Below, one piece after another: positions 22,500 to 35,882 of a DNA stretch of 64,000 nucleotides. The notes under the pieces are model-generated. The model ran no database searches, was not told the origin of the DNA, and was given only the letters and a program-made list of their open reading frames with translations. The position numbers and the translations under genes are program-made. This DNA is from Delphinapterus leucas (taxonomy: Eukaryota; Chordata; Mammalia; Artiodactyla; Monodontidae), in NCBI RefSeq assembly GCF_002288925.2, contig NW_022098045.1, forward strand, positions 654,184-718,183, written 5' to 3'. How positions within the stretch are numbered: position 1 is the stretch's first letter; every line of letters starts with the position of its first letter.

Positions 22500-24420
22500 A
22501 AGCAGTTTTTACTTAAAAAATCTCTAGGACCTCTTTTATTAATGTTCTCCAGTGCCAGTTGAAAATCAAATAAGAGTTAAATTTTAGCTGGTGCTACGGT
22601 GCTTTCAGTGTGCCTTTTCTTCTCTTGTCTCTTGACTTATCAATGATGTGGGAATAATACTATTTATTTGACAGTCATAAGGCAGGGCTTAATTAATATT
22701 TATTAAAATAATTATTTGAAGGTGTGACAGGTATACAACATTTATAATGACAGTTTTAAAAATAATCAAGGTTCTAGAAAGTACTCATAAAGTTAAGTAA
22801 GACTTCCTGGTGAACCATGTCTTAAATTCTGCCCTTTAAAATCACCTGAGAAAGGATTCATATGTATTTTGGAAACTCCAGTCTGATGGGTACCATTTGG
22901 TAATTACTTAGTGCCTACCAAAGACTTGGACCAGACGGGTGGTGGAGTTGGGAAAAAGAAGGTGGATACTGTGTGTTCTGGAGTGATTCATCAACCAGAC
23001 TGAACACCAGGTCCCAGGCAAGTGATACTCCTGTGCCACCTGGGATAGTGTGAATAGTGTGGCCATTATGTTTCCTAGGTAAGTTTTTTCTGACCCTGTA
23101 GTGCTGGAGTGTTGGTTCCCCCAGCCCCCCATCTCCCTACTTGCCACATGTATGCTCTTGAGACTGAATAATAAGAATTTGATGCCTACGTTTCTTAGGA
23201 AAAAGGAAACCACAATATTTTCTTTCATATTGTTTTATGGGCTCCTTGCACTTTTACAACATGACTGTGGGAAAATGCCAAGTTAGTGAAAGCAAAATAG
23301 TGAAACTTTTGTCTGAAGATTCTAGTAACCCATGCTGCTAAGTCTTCATTGTGCTGACTCTGTCACTGTCCCAGTGTCAAAGGGGAGATAAGAATCTTAA
23401 AGTTATAGCATATGAATATAAGAAATATTGTAGGAATGAGCAAATATCCTATAATTTGAGGACCATTAAAGTAGAAAAATCTGTGAGAAAGCGTGGGGGT
23501 GAGATGTGTACTGTGTGTGTGTGTTCCTTGAGAATAACCTTCTACCTAAGTTCACAGGAGAGGTAAATCACCTCTTGAATTTGTAAGGTCTATAGGACTG
23601 ACAGCACTCTACTGCAGTAGGATATCGTACATGGGTTTCTTAAGCCTTAGACTAAGAAGTTTTTCCCTTGATTTTCAAGCACAAAATTAAGACAACACTG
23701 TAATGAATAGCACACAAATCTGTAGCTGGGTTTCTTTATGGAGAAACAAAAAAGGCAAAAGGTAGAGATATCTGTAAAATTGTCTTTGTGATGACTCAAC
23801 TTGCCACATGGATTTTGTGTATTTTCCTATTCTGGTAAGACTTCTATTTTAATGATTATCTTTCACATTGAGTGGAGCTTGGGTTGATTACATTTCTTTC
23901 AAAGCATGTTTAGCTAGTTGCCTGTGGTTGAATCCTGAGGCCCTGTAGGATGGTTGCTTATGGCCATTATTTGGTGGAGAACATCCAACAGTGTGGGCTC
24001 CTTATAGCAGAAGTCATGAAACAGTAATTAGGAACTGTTGTTCCTAATTCAGTGCCCTCCCAGTTGACCCTCCCATTTTCTCACCTGGCTTCATCCACTT
24101 TCTCACCTAGCACTTAAATTTTGTAGTAACTCTAGGTGAAAGTGTAAAGAGGTTGAAATGGAGATGGGCTTGATGGCTTATTCATGGTCCCAGTGGTTGA
24201 GAGTGAAGAAACAGATGACTTGACTGTCAAGACTTCTAATCAAGATTTTGATGGGAATGTTTTCCACAAGGATGTGAGTCTGTCTCATATTTTTAATTGC
24301 ATAGAGTGTACTTGAAGGAAAGCAGACTGTTATTTTTGTTACGAAGTAGCTGAGTTTTTGGTACATTTATGGCGGAAGTAAGTGCTCCAGGTTTAAGGAT
24401 CAGAAATTCAAAGGGCAAGG
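22500..24420. other. Intronic sequence, nothing recognised
   Basis: No supported exon, RNA gene or young repeat. Confidence 0.6.
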
Positions 24421-24424
24421 AGCT

Positions 24425-24469
24425 GAGGGGCTTCCTTCCTTAAGCATGTGTGTGGTGAAGAAGAAGGAG
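24425..24469 (+). pseudogene. Echo of the SLC4A4 start exon (exon-fragment duplication)
   Basis: These 45 bases match 21621-21665 of the start exon at 43 positions; the differences are at 24455 (G for A) and 24467 (G for T). In the exon's frame the codon for Arg9 aligns with a TGA stop and Asp19 becomes Gly. Neither the ATG nor the GTGAGC donor is copied, and flanking intron does not align, so it cannot act as the original exon does. It lies 2.8 kb downstream in the same orientation. Confidence 0.85.
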
Positions 24470-24474
24470 CTGGA

Positions 24475-27225
24475 ACACCTAACATTTCTGTTATCAAATG
24501 TGTTTCCTTTTATCCAAGTATTTATTTCTCTTGGCTTCTTGGATAAACATGGTTGAAGTATATTGCAGCACACTTGGCACAAGTGAACTTAAGATAAAAC
24601 TTTGTTTCTTAAAGTAATTTGCACAAATAAAATGCACTCCCATTAAATGATTATTAGGGTGACTTCCAGTAACTCTAGTTACTCTGAAATGTTTATGCTT
24701 GGAAAATTCTTCTTAAGGTCGCTCAGTTTGGGGTGACTGGATTCAGCTCAGCCTGAAGGCAAGAAGAGTCAGATGCTCCCTGGTAGTTCTTTCTAATGCT
24801 GTAGCTCTGAGCAGGGGAGACAGGTTGAGATTTCCAACCATACCCTCAGTTCACCTGCTTCAACTTTACTCTCAGTGGGTGGTGTGACACTTAATCCACA
24901 TTCTAAAAACTCAATAGAAAACCATCAGCTGCAAAACTCACTAAGAATAGAGTGAGTCAGAAGAGGAGTCATCTTCTGTTTAAATAATGAATTTATCTGT
25001 GTGAGATATATATTTAAAGACCTAAAGCTCGTTTTCACATAATTTGCCTCCTGTGCATTTGTGTTAATGGTTTAAAAAGATACTCTTGAGAAAGGAAACC
25101 AAGTGTCGAATTTACTCTTTAAAATAAAGAGAGGCTTGTATGTCTGTTCTTTCAGTGGCTACCTTCTACTGTGTTTTGTAAAGCTAACATTTTTGGCATA
25201 GAGTGGTTACTGTGGATAAACTCATTTAAAATTTGTAACATTTCAGATATCTTATTTGTTTCTGTTCCAAAAGGCTCCCGCCCAGACATTTCCACAGAAT
25301 TGGTCTATAAATGACAAATTGACATTACCAGAGTGACCCAGAAATGCCCACTATGACGAACAAGACTGATTTTTCATTTCAAACACACTTAATGGAAATT
25401 GGCAAACTTTGTTGGGTGAACCGGGGTTGAGATAGGAAGAAAGATCCCAGGTAGCTTTTTCTAGAGGAAGAAATTCTATGGATATTTTATCCATTAAAAA
25501 GTCAGCCAGGATTTTGGATCTGTATGATATAAACAGATTACTTAATATTCTCATATTTTGCAATAGGGGAAAAAGAGCAAACTCCACCTTATCCTTGAGA
25601 TAAAGCCTTGGCTCTGCAAGGCTAGGTAACTCCCCGGCAAGCCTTGGCAACTCTGACTTCACGAGGAGGGGCCTTTTCTTAACATCAAGCCTACCCAGCG
25701 ACTCAGGAAGCATAAAGTACAGCAAGACAATATTGGCTGAAATGGGTCTGCATTTCTGAAGTTTGATCGGTGCTCTAAATGCCATTATGATATATTGGGG
25801 TGATTTTCCTCTTCCATTGAAAACCAAGTCCAAAAGGAAGTGTGCTCCCATCTGTCCAAATGGAAGAATAATTCTACAAATTCTCATGTCTACTGATGGA
25901 TATTAAGAGAGTGAGTATGGTTGAAAATGCATGGAATTTACAGGAAGGTTATTTTTAGGGAAATAAAAGTTAAAAAGTTGGACAGGGTCTGGAACAAAGT
26001 AGACGTTCACTAAATATTTTGTTAAAAAAGAGAATGAATAAATGAATGTGTAAATAAACTAAATGAAGCATATATAGAATTACTTACAAAGATTAGTCCT
26101 CTAATCTTTGTTTAAATTTTTTTAGTTAGAAATTTGGTTCTCTTACTTCTCTTAGTCAAATGAGATGATATAGTCTCTGATGATCCTATGTTTGCTATTA
26201 ATCCCATTTGATTTTGCAAAGATCATTGATATATTTATATCATTTATATTGATAAGAAAAAGAAGCCCCTAAAACACCTCCAACCTTATTCTTCTTCCTT
26301 CCTCTGCTCTGTATTTTAAGGAGAGAGACTAAAATGATGAAATGGTGGCTTTTGTATTTTTGGAGGTCAGGATCTCAACATTTTACAGACATGAAATCAT
26401 AATGACTTAAACCTATTTTTCACTAGAGGATATTGTGATGATGTATTTATGTGTATTGGAGGAGGTAGTATGCTAAAGAAAAAGTGGGGCCTGGTGGAAA
26501 TTTGTTAATAATTACAATGGTCAAAAACATAATTGCCGAGAAGGAGTGAATGAAAACCTATCAGCTGGGAAGGGAGGGGCTGAGTCCAAGCTGGCGCTAT
26601 TCTGAGCGCAGGATGTAAGTGTCCGGTTGCATTTTGCTGACCTCCTCTCTCCTGTTCACTCTAATTGCTCCGAAACAGTGTGTACAGAGGAAATACTTGG
26701 GCAAATATTGCTGAAGGAAAAGGCTTCTTGAAAGAAACAATGTATCCACACGTTGGAGAGCTTGAAGGAAATGCGGTGAGGTGTTTAAGGGTTGATGCTT
26801 GGGTTCCCAGAGCATGTTGAGCCCACGCAGACCTTTCCCAGTGTCCTGCTGCTTTCTCCTTGTGGCTCCAGCTGAAAGCCCGCCAGAGGGCCTAAAGCAG
26901 GCAATACTTAGCTCTCTGACACCTCCTGCTGTGTCAGTGACGTTAAATATTTGTATATAGATTTCTTGGATGATAATTCCATGGGTTTCTGAAACTGGAG
27001 TCAGACATCCCTTCCCAGAGTTTTCCAGTTGTAGAGAATTCCCTGGTAGTGTAGTACGGGCTAAAGCCCTCTGGAAGCCACTTTCTGTCCTAGGTGACTA
27101 CATTCTTTTATGGCAAGAGGCATACAAAATTGAACTTGGTACTTGAGTTGTGTTTTACAAGGATTCAGAAATAATACACTTGGAGCATATTTTGTCTATA
27201 GTTGAGTTTCTTTTTCAAAGCTTTG
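24475..27225. other. Intronic sequence with one long minus-strand open frame
   Basis: Mostly unassigned. A possible L2 tail lies at ~25985-26050 ('gttcactaaatattttg', 'gaatgaataaatgaatg'). An unrecognised open frame covers 25351-25887 on the minus strand and is treated under findings. Confidence 0.5.
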
Positions 27226-27242
27226 TATCTGCTCATATTTTT

Positions 27243-27439
27243 TTTTGCGGTATGCGGGCCTCTCACTGCTGTGGCCTCTCCCGTTGCGGAGCACAGGCTC
27301 CGGACGCGCAGGCTTAGCGGCCATGGCTCACGGGCCCAGCCGCTCCGCGGCATGTGGGATCTTCCCAGACCGGGGCACGAACCCATGTCCCCTGCATCGG
27401 CAGGCGGACTCTCAACCACTGCGCCACCAGGGAAGCCCC
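27243..27439 (-). mobile_element. CHR-type SINE
   Basis: Young-looking minus-strand copy. Target-site duplication TCTGCTCATATTTTT at 27228-27242 and ~27440-27454. Confidence 0.95.
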
Positions 27440-27762
27440 TCTGCTCATATTTTTGAGACATATTATTTCATATTTAATTTTGGGAGTCTCTGTCATTTGT
27501 GTTATTCATGTGTTATTAAAGCAGAGTGGCTAAGCATCGGTTTGGAAATAAAAGTTTAAAACTTGCTGTGTTGCTGAAGCATTGCATAAATGAAGGACAA
27601 AACTTAGAGTTTGGATTTTGAATTTCTCAGTTCTGTAAAATGAGAATAATAGAACATGTCATTCACCGTAGAACTGTTTAAATAATTACCAGAAATAATG
27701 CTGCTGTACCTGGCATTAGGCATAGGAGTGCTTTATACTATACCACTGTCACCAATAATTTT

Positions 27763-27879
27763 TTTTTTTTTTGGCGCATTGTGGCTTGTGGGATATTAGT
27801 TCCCTGACCAGGGATTGAACCTGGGCCCACAACAGTGAAAGCACAGAGTCCTAACCACTGGACCACCAGGGAATTCCCC
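27763..27879 (-). mobile_element. Short tRNA-derived SINE, different subfamily
   Basis: Minus-strand SINE of ~115 bases with head GGGAATTCCCTGGTGGTCC instead of the GGCTTCCCTGG head of the others. Target-site duplication TCACCAATAATTTT at 27749-27762 and 27880-27893. Confidence 0.9.
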
Positions 27880-28331
27880 TCACCAATAATTTTCCATGAT
27901 GATTATCATTCCAAAAAATTCGAACTGACCGAAATGATGTTTGTTATTTGCTTAATTCATCTTAGCAAGGCATCTATCCCTTGCCTTCCTAATAACCACG
28001 CTTACCTACTGCTTCTTGTATTGGAAAAGGAAAGCTAGAAAGGTCAAGAGAAGTTTCCTGAGGCCTGCTGTTTATTTCTCTTTGGACTCATTCTGATTCC
28101 CTTTAAGCTCTGGGCGTGAGATCTGATTTCCATGGTTAGTCTGCTCCGACAGACATTACCCCTAGTTTGTGAAACTGTCTCATTTTTCAAGAGACACACT
28201 AACTATGATTGCATACAGGGTAAATTACAAATGCATGCCCACTGTCTAATAAAACCTGCAAAGTTACTTTTTCTGGAAAACAGATTAAAGTGTATGATAT
28301 TTTCCTACCAATGAGGAGGATTCAAGGGTCT

Positions 28332-28371
28332 ATTATATATGTAATATGTATAAATATGTATATATATATAT
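28332..28371. repeat. AT-rich microsatellite
   Basis: Imperfect TA/TATG tract seen directly. Confidence 0.85.
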
Positions 28372-28664
28372 TTTCTTTTTTTCCCTTCCTTGCTCTGCAG
28401 CATAGACTAGGGTAATTCTGTCCACTACTGGCTGTTATGTAATTTAGGTGCCATTTCAATGAGATTATTCAACAGTATAGAAGTAATACCAAGTATTCAA
28501 ACCTGAGCTAAGTATTTCTCCATTTTTATCATTACAAGATTCAGAGTCACTGGGGGAATTGAAAATTGGGACTGATGAGGGAGAGTAGAGTAAGAATGGA
28601 ATAAAACTGAATAAAGCTCAGTTGAGGCTCTCCCATTGCTCCAGTGAGCATACTGCTGGGATCT

Positions 28665-28685
28665 GGTTTTGTTTTGTTTTGTTTT
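28665..28685. repeat. (GTTTT)4 microsatellite
   Basis: Four GTTTT units directly visible. Confidence 0.85.
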
Positions 28686-29374
28686 ACTTTTTTGGCTGAT
28701 AGCATTTAGGGGACTGAGGTGAGAGCCTGCCATGGCAGGAGTTCACAGGAGCTTCCAAATATTGTACCTCTGAAGCTGCTGATTGCCAGGTGGGATGAAG
28801 GTGAAGGGAGGGAGGGTGGTGAGTGACATCCATTAAATCAGCAGTAGAGGCGACTTAAATAACTCCCTTCCCTGAATAGCTGCAAAAGCTTTTAAATCTG
28901 GTTAATTGTTTTTACCTTTCTTTAGAGTTAGAATTACAAGGCAGCTATCCTAAGTGCAATATCCAACATGTTCACCTTTCTTGATACTGTATTGACTTTG
29001 AAAGGAGAACAGACTTTACTTAAACCTCTCCGGACGTGATTTTACCAACTCTTTTCATGGTGGGATACTCAATAACTTTTACAAGGCCAAAACTTCTGGA
29101 AATAAAAACGAGTGTTTGAATTTTAGTAAAATTGGCCAACATATCAGCTTTAGAGGGCCAGAATCTCACATTTATGGATTAGTTAAATCACCACCCTACT
29201 CTCCAGTTGATTATTAAATTTTCAACACGATTCTATCCCTGTTGAAAAATAAAGACAATGTCTTGGATGTTAAATGAAAGCTCACAGTCAAATCCAATGG
29301 GTATAGGTATTTGGCATATTCTGTCGGTATCTGGGTTGAGATACTTTTATTCAGTCTGCTGTGGGTTAAAGAAC

Positions 29375-29600
29375 ATGGTGGGGAACCAGGAGTCTCAGGA
29401 CCTATTTCTGTTCTTGGCTCTGCCCCGCCTTACTGGGTAACATGAGGCCAATCATGTTTGTGTGGTTATATTTCCTTTGTACAGAGTGCAGTTAATAACC
29501 TATCTTCTTATCCACCTGCTAGAGATGCTCTAAGGATTCTTGGATAACACCAGAAAAATACTTTGATATTTGCAGTAAGCCATTGACGAATTACTTAATT
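29375..29600 (+). repeat. MIR-like fragment
   Basis: Weak MIR order: 'aggacctatttctgttcttg', 'ctctgcc', then 'gagatgctctaaggattctt'. Confidence 0.45.
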
Positions 29601-29609
29601 TCTGAATCT

Positions 29610-30090
29610 CAGTTTTTCATACAAAGAAACAGCATTGGTGCTTCCTTATCTCCTAGTCTTGCTAGGGATATAAGGAAACTAATTTGAAATCCCCAGAATG
29701 AACCCTGTAAATTTAAGATGTTATCTTCCTTGGTTATATTCCTTGCAGGTGATTTATCTTTGTGCTTAACCCTTTCTCACCAGTGCTTGCTGTGACTGCA
29801 GAATGCTTTCAGACTAAAGCTAGTACTGATAACTGGTGATTAACAAATTAGTTGGTTAATATCTATGTTAACTCTTCTTACTAACTCTGATGGACAGTGC
29901 TTTTATTAACTTTTTCTTTAAGCTTATCAAAATGGTAACCAACAGTTGCAGATATATAAGCTTTAATATGTTGCTTTTTCAGGCTCATATGTATCATTGA
30001 AAGTGATAATATATTCCAATTAGGGACATAATTAATGTGCGGTCAAATAAACCAGTCATTAATTAAGGACACAAGGTTGTTTGATGTGAT
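29610..30090. other. Intronic sequence, nothing recognised
   Basis: No supported feature. Confidence 0.6.
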
Positions 30091-30099
30091 AATTTAGAG

Positions 30100-31225
30100 A
30101 GTGTATCATGTAGGTGGGTGAGTTTACATGGGAAACCAAGGTATGTATCTCCCATAGAGTGACATTAAGTTGAGACCTAAAGGGTGAAGAGGGTTAGCTA
30201 GGTCAGGAATGAGGGAAGCCTCCCAGGCAGGGTGTGTGAAGGCCCAGTGGTGAGAAAGAGGTAGACCTGTTTGAGAAGTGAAAATAAAGCCCATGTGGCT
30301 AGACTACATGAATAGGGAGAGAGTGGCCTGAAGTGGATGGAACCCAGATAATTCATGGCCTTTTATACTATGCTAAGGATTTAGGATTTTATTGAGGGTG
30401 CACTGGGGAGCCACTGCAGAGGGTTGTAAGCAGGGAAGTGATAAGACAAAATTTGCATTTTAAAAAATATCTCTTTGGCTCATGGGTGGAGAGAGCTTCC
30501 CAACAGGGCAAAGATAAAAGTGGAGACACTGTTGCTAAGATTCAGCTGAGAGATGATTTTGGGTTAGAGTAGAGGGACAAAAAGATGGGTTGAATTGCCA
30601 GGACTTGCTGATGGACAGATGGGTGGGTGGGGGTGATTGCTTCTGGATTTGTGCTATGAGCAATTTGGGAGACTTATGTGCCATTTGTACGATGGGGAAC
30701 ACTGGAGGAATAGTAGTGGAGGATGGTAGGCATTCAGCTTTTTGAGTCTGAGGCCCCTGTGAGACATCCAAGTAGAACTCTAAAGCAGGCACTTGGCTAC
30801 ACAACTGGAGCTAAAAAGAAAGGGAAGGGATGGAGATGTAAGTTTTGGAATCCCAGGGAGATAGCTAGCATTTCAAGCCGTAGGAATGGATGACATTACC
30901 AAGGGGAGAGAATAGAATGAGAAGAGGACTGGGTGGGCTCTGCTCTGCCAACCTTTGGAGACTGAGAAGGAGCAATCATAGAAGCTGGAGGGTAACCAAG
31001 AAAAGTGTGTGTCTGAGGCCAAGAGAAGAGCATTTTCAGCAAGGAGCCAGTGACCGACAGTGCTGAGTGCTGCCTGGAGTCAAGTAGATGAGGAGCGAAA
31101 AGTAACCAGTGGCTCTGGCAGAAAAAAGTGCTTGGTGGCTTTTGTTAGCAATCTGGGTGGCATGGTTAGTAAAGAGTCAAATCGGAGTAGACTGAAGAGT
31201 GCCCAAAGAGAAAGCTATCCTCATA
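30100..31225 (+). repeat. Old interspersed repeat, family not assigned
   Basis: Shares wording with 12370-12940 and 53440-53760: 'gggaagcctcccaggcag', 'ggatttaggattttattga', 'ctggggagccactgcagag', 'agtgataagacaaaatttg', 'gagacatccaagtag'. It is interrupted at its 3' side by a CHR SINE. Confidence 0.55.
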
Positions 31226-31240
31226 AGAAGTGGCGAAGGG

Positions 31241-31448
31241 GGCTTCCCTGGTGGCGCAGTGGTTGAGAGTCCGCCTGCCGATGCAGGGGACACGGGTTTG
31301 TGCCCCGGTCCGGGAAGATCCCACATGCCGCGGAGTGGGTGGGCCCGTGAGCCATGGCCGCTGAGCCTGCGCGTCCAGAGCCTGTGCTCCGCAACGGGAG
31401 AGGCCACAACAGTGAGAGACCCGCGTACCGCAAAAAAAAAAAAAAAAA
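31241..31448 (+). mobile_element. CHR-type SINE
   Basis: Complete plus-strand copy from GGCTTCCCTGGTGGCGCAG to an A17 tail. Target-site duplication GTGGCGAAGGG at 31230-31240 and 31450-31460, perfect. Confidence 0.97.
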
Positions 31449-31549
31449 TGTGGCGAAGGGACCTGGAGAAATAGTAGAAAACTTTTGGCCTTTCCCCTAT
31501 GTGCTCCATTACACTTAACCAATTAGAATACTTAGAATTCTTGTAGAAT

Positions 31550-31670
31550 TTTTAGAGCTAGAAAGGATTTTAAAGAAAATGTAGCTCAACGTTCTCACCT
31601 TACACATGGAGAGATGAGCCTTGGAGAAGGTAAAGTGATTTGCTTGCAGTAACGCTGATGGTAATTGGGA
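31550..31670 (-). repeat. Old SINE-like fragment
   Basis: Antisense wording 'agctagaaaggattttaaag', 'gagatgagccttggagaag', 'gtaaagtgatttgcttgc' matches a common old mammalian SINE/LINE tail; the same pattern is at 40850-41030. Family not assigned. Confidence 0.45.
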
Positions 31671-31679
31671 AGAACTAGT

Positions 31680-34600
31680 ACAAGGAAGGCAAGCTTCTTG
31701 ACTTTCCTAGGGCAGTACTCATTCCAAAAAAGTGTGCTTGAAGTCTGGTTCCTCTGGAGCGGGAAAGGAATTTAGAAAAGGAGATGGATGAGAGCTTAAA
31801 GAAGCGCCTGGAAGAATAGGGGGTAGAAAGAACTAACTGGAGAAGAATAAAAGGTGTTGGGAGAGCTTATGAAAAGGTGAGAGAGAAAGAAGGCAGAAGC
31901 CTGGCTGGCCTCATTGTTTGCATGACCGCAGATGCTCGTGGGAGGACAGATGTCAGAGCCAGAACGTCTTCATGTTCTGGGGCCGTTTATGGTTACTAAG
32001 GGCTGTGGATTTAAACTTGTCATTCTCTGGTTATAAGACAGAAACATTTTCAAGAATTCCTGAGCCCTTTTTGTCTTCTAGGTAGTTGCTAACTTGAAAG
32101 GCCTAATCGATTACCTTTTCCCTCCTTGACTGTATTTTGCAGACAATGGAAAATGGGGGGTAGTGTCGGGGACTGGTACCATGGTAGTAGGAAAGTAGGA
32201 AAGGAAACCTTATATAACCAGGAGCACCAAGAGTCCCGGCCTCTATGTCATTAATTATTTGGCTTTAGTTGGTTCATTGGTACATGAAGAGGTTTAATCA
32301 GGTGATCTTTAAGGTCATTTCAACTCTAAAAGTCTGATTATGAGCTGCAGTGTCAGTGAATGTTGTCCTCTATTCTGGGTGCATGTGGAAAACCATAGTC
32401 ATGAAGATTCTGGGATTGGGCTTAACTAGGCTCGTTTAAGTCTCTCGAAGCACTTTCCCTAGTTCTTGGTCATTGTTTTAGCCCCATGGCATTATCCACA
32501 TCTCATTTACCTATATACAGGTATGTGAGAGGAAGGAATTATGTGAACTAATATTAGTGATACCTGATTAGCCGTGAGTGCATTGACTATATGGTGGATT
32601 ATCTGTCTATAGCGACTAAAGACCACTCTTCCTATTGCCCAGCCAGGGCTTAGGCCAGTGCTAAAAGGGAAGCCAGAATAGAGTCGGAGATGAACAATGT
32701 GGTTAGAATGAGAGTGTGAATGTGCGCATTTATGTGTCTGTCTAAGCTGCCTCTCTGGCTGCAATTGCAAATCCGGTTATCAATGACCATTGGATTAGCC
32801 ATTGTTTTCTCTCTTCCAGTCCCACTTGCCATTCAGTTGTGCAAATGGTGACCACAAGAGAGATAATGGAAACTGTCATTTCTCTGTGTTTGGCTCACAG
32901 GTGGATTTTGTCTGACTGCATGTATACTGCACATTAAAATGCTCCAGCTCTTTCGGGGTTCTGGGATGTCAGGATGAGTCAAGGTTTCACCTCTTCCTAT
33001 TGGGTGGCTCCTCTTGGCTCTTAGCCCTGCCCTGCCTGGCTCTGGCCTTCCCAGGCCTTTTGGCTCCACTCTCCTCTGTGCTGTCAAGTAAAAGGACAAC
33101 AGACCTGAGCCCTGGGGGTCGGCACTCACGGCATGAAAGCTCTGGGGGAGACCCTCCCAGAGCAGGGTGGACATGGCACGGCATTTGTTCCTGGGCCGGG
33201 TGAGGGAAGATTGAGGTTATGGAAGGTATTGCCTCTGCTGCACAGTTAAGCTCTGCATAATGACTAAAAAACAGCTGAGGGACGAGTTAGACTTGATCTA
33301 AAGTTGGCTATTTTGTCCTGCGCAGAATGAGTGTTCCGGAGTGCCTTAGCTGGAGGGCAGAGAGTGTTCACAAGTTATTATCCGGGCTCAAGGGGAGTGG
33401 GAAGGAGGAGAAATAGTACTTTGTTTCTTCCCCTTTGGAAATAGGAGGGAGATATAAGAACAACACTTACCTTTGTGCACCAGACACATTGGAAAAGACA
33501 CTTTATTGACACTATTGGATTCGGATTGTCCTTAAAAATGCCTAACTATCTCTATACATAGAGATTATATATATATATAAAATAGAACATAATATAATAT
33601 ATATATAAATCTCAATATAAATGTATAGCCGTAGGTATAAATATAGGTATTTTATATCTACAGATATGAATATAAAAGAGGTTTTGCTAGAGCAAAGTTA
33701 AAATTACTTTGGAGAAGCAGCTTTTTATTGATTGTGGAGCACTTCAGGAGCTGCAGTTTATAAATGATATAAGGTGATTTTTAGTCCTGTTTATTCATCA
33801 AGGTAGGTTCCTGTACTGCCTTCAAGAGGTTGTTCTGGCCTAGATATCTTCAAATAATGAATGACCACTGAGTATAATAAGGTTGCATTTCTTTAAAAAA
33901 ATACTCACTAATTCAGACTTCACACAGTGCTGGTTAGTTTAGCTTCTGTTATCAGCTATTAGTAATGGAAGCTGTAATGGAAACTTAACCTCAGTGTGTG
34001 GTCATAGGGTCCTCACCTTTACCTAAACACTGTGATTAGGACTGTTTTGCTAAAAATGAGCACTTATAAGGCAGGTGCAGAAGTTTCCTGAGCTTTAGCT
34101 TGTCCTTTAGGATGAGAATTTAGCTAAGTCACCATAAGCTCATCTCCTGTTTGAGACCTTTTCCTTGTGCTGTTTGTTCTTGCCTAGAGATTGTTATCAT
34201 CATCGTGATTATCAGCATCAAATATTAAATATTAAAAGTACTGTGCTCAGTAAACACCAGGTAACAAGCTAAGATTTCTTATCAGTCTTGCTTGGGGGAA
34301 CCCCAAGTTGCCTTAAGGATTTCTGGGAGGCTTTCAGTGAACAAAATTCCCATGCAGTTCAGTGGGAAGAAAAGTATTTCCCTGTTTTTCATCACTTTTA
34401 CTATTTATTTACTTGCATGCCTGCTCCTAAGTGTAATTGGTAGCATTAATAATAAAATAGATTACTAATCAGCATTCAGAATGGTCTATAAATAGATTAC
34501 GTATGTAGCATGCAATTACCTATTAATAAACACATGCATTATTATTTTTTTTTCTATGTGAAAAGTTGCCCCTATCCAAAATACAGAAATAAAAATCATC

Positions 34601-35215
34601 TGTTGTCCTGAGTAGTGGTGTCAGTTTGAAGTGTGGACCCTCATGCAAACATCTAACCAAGGGCTGACTTACCCTCTGTTCACTGCAAAATTACATCATG
34701 CCTTTCAAAGTGAGTTTTCTTTTCATGAACCGGTATTTATGCTCAAGTAAATTAGCAGTGTTGCTATGATTATTTCTTAATAGAACTGGTTATGGACACT
34801 CTTATGGGTTTGTGAGTAATACACTAGCAATTCATTTATTAAAGTATTTAGGATTAGACATACTGATCTATTTCTTATTATATAAAGTGCCAAACACACA
34901 ACGTCTGTGGCATCTGGACTTGATACTGTGACTCTGTTTAAGGTTTCTTATGCATGTACTTCTAAAAAACCTTCATGATTCGTTTTGGTCCAAGAAGTAA
35001 AGTCTTCACAACATCTTTTTAATAATCTATTGCTCATCCAGGGTCTTTGCCTCCTCTTCCAACAGTGTTCTTTTCATAATTGAAAAGAAATAATACATAT
35101 CTCTTAAATTTGCCTCCCTCCCCTATATCCCCCTCGGCAATAGCTACAACGTGTTTTAGGCGTCTTGGCATAAGACCAGGTTACTTTATTTTTTTAATTA
35201 TCATTATTTTATCTT
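31680..35215. other. Intronic sequence, mostly unassigned
   Basis: Includes the AT-rich tract at 33566-33670. Short open frames at 32833-33203 show no support. Confidence 0.55.
33566..33670. repeat. AT-rich low-complexity tract
   Basis: Dense TATA repeats, purest at 33566-33606. Confidence 0.85.
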
Positions 35216-35221
35216 CCTCTC

Positions 35222-35685
35222 TTTTTTTTTTAACATCTTTATTGGAGTATAATTGCTTTACAGTGGTGTGTTAGTTTCTGCTTTATAACAAAGTGAATCA
35301 GCTATACATATACACATATCCTCATATCTCTTCCCTCTTGCGTCTCCCTCCCTCCCACCCTCCCTATCCCACCGCTCTAGGTTGTCACAAAGCACCGAGC
35401 TGATCTCCCTGTGCTATGCGGCTGCTTCCCACTAGCTATCTATTTTATGTTTGGTAGTGTATATATGTCCATGCCACTCTCTCACTTTGTCCCAGCTTAC
35501 CCTTCCCCCTCCCCGTGTCCTGAAGTCTGTTCTCTAGTAGGTCTGCATCTTTATTTCATTTTTTTTTTTTTTTAGATTCCATATATATGTGTTAGCATAC
35601 CGTATTTGTTTTTCTCTTTTACTTCACTCTGTATGACAGACTCTAGGTCCATCCACCTCACTACAAATAACTCAATTTTGTTCTT
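35222..35685 (-). mobile_element. L1 3' end, 5'-truncated
   Basis: Same antisense L1 3' UTR as at 1824: T run, 'aacatctttattggagtat', 'gctgatctccctgtgctatg', 'actacaaataactcaattt'. Truncated before the coding region. Confidence 0.92.
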
Positions 35686-35882
35686 TAGATAAGCCAAAGA
35701 AGGCAGAATTTAATTTATATTTGGGGAATATTGCTGATTAGTTCTGAAAGAATGATGTAAAGTGCCAAGTGTCATGGAATCTTTGCTTCAAACTGGAGAG
35801 AACAGAAATTCCATTGGTTATAGAAAGAGCAACAATGTGGATAAAAATCAAATTGGGAACATCCCTCAGTATTAGAGAAGTT

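Larger units (their letters stand above)
27900..29370. other. Intronic sequence, nothing recognised
   Basis: Contains an AT microsatellite (28332-28371) and a (GTTTT)n tract (28665-28685), otherwise unassigned. Confidence 0.6.
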
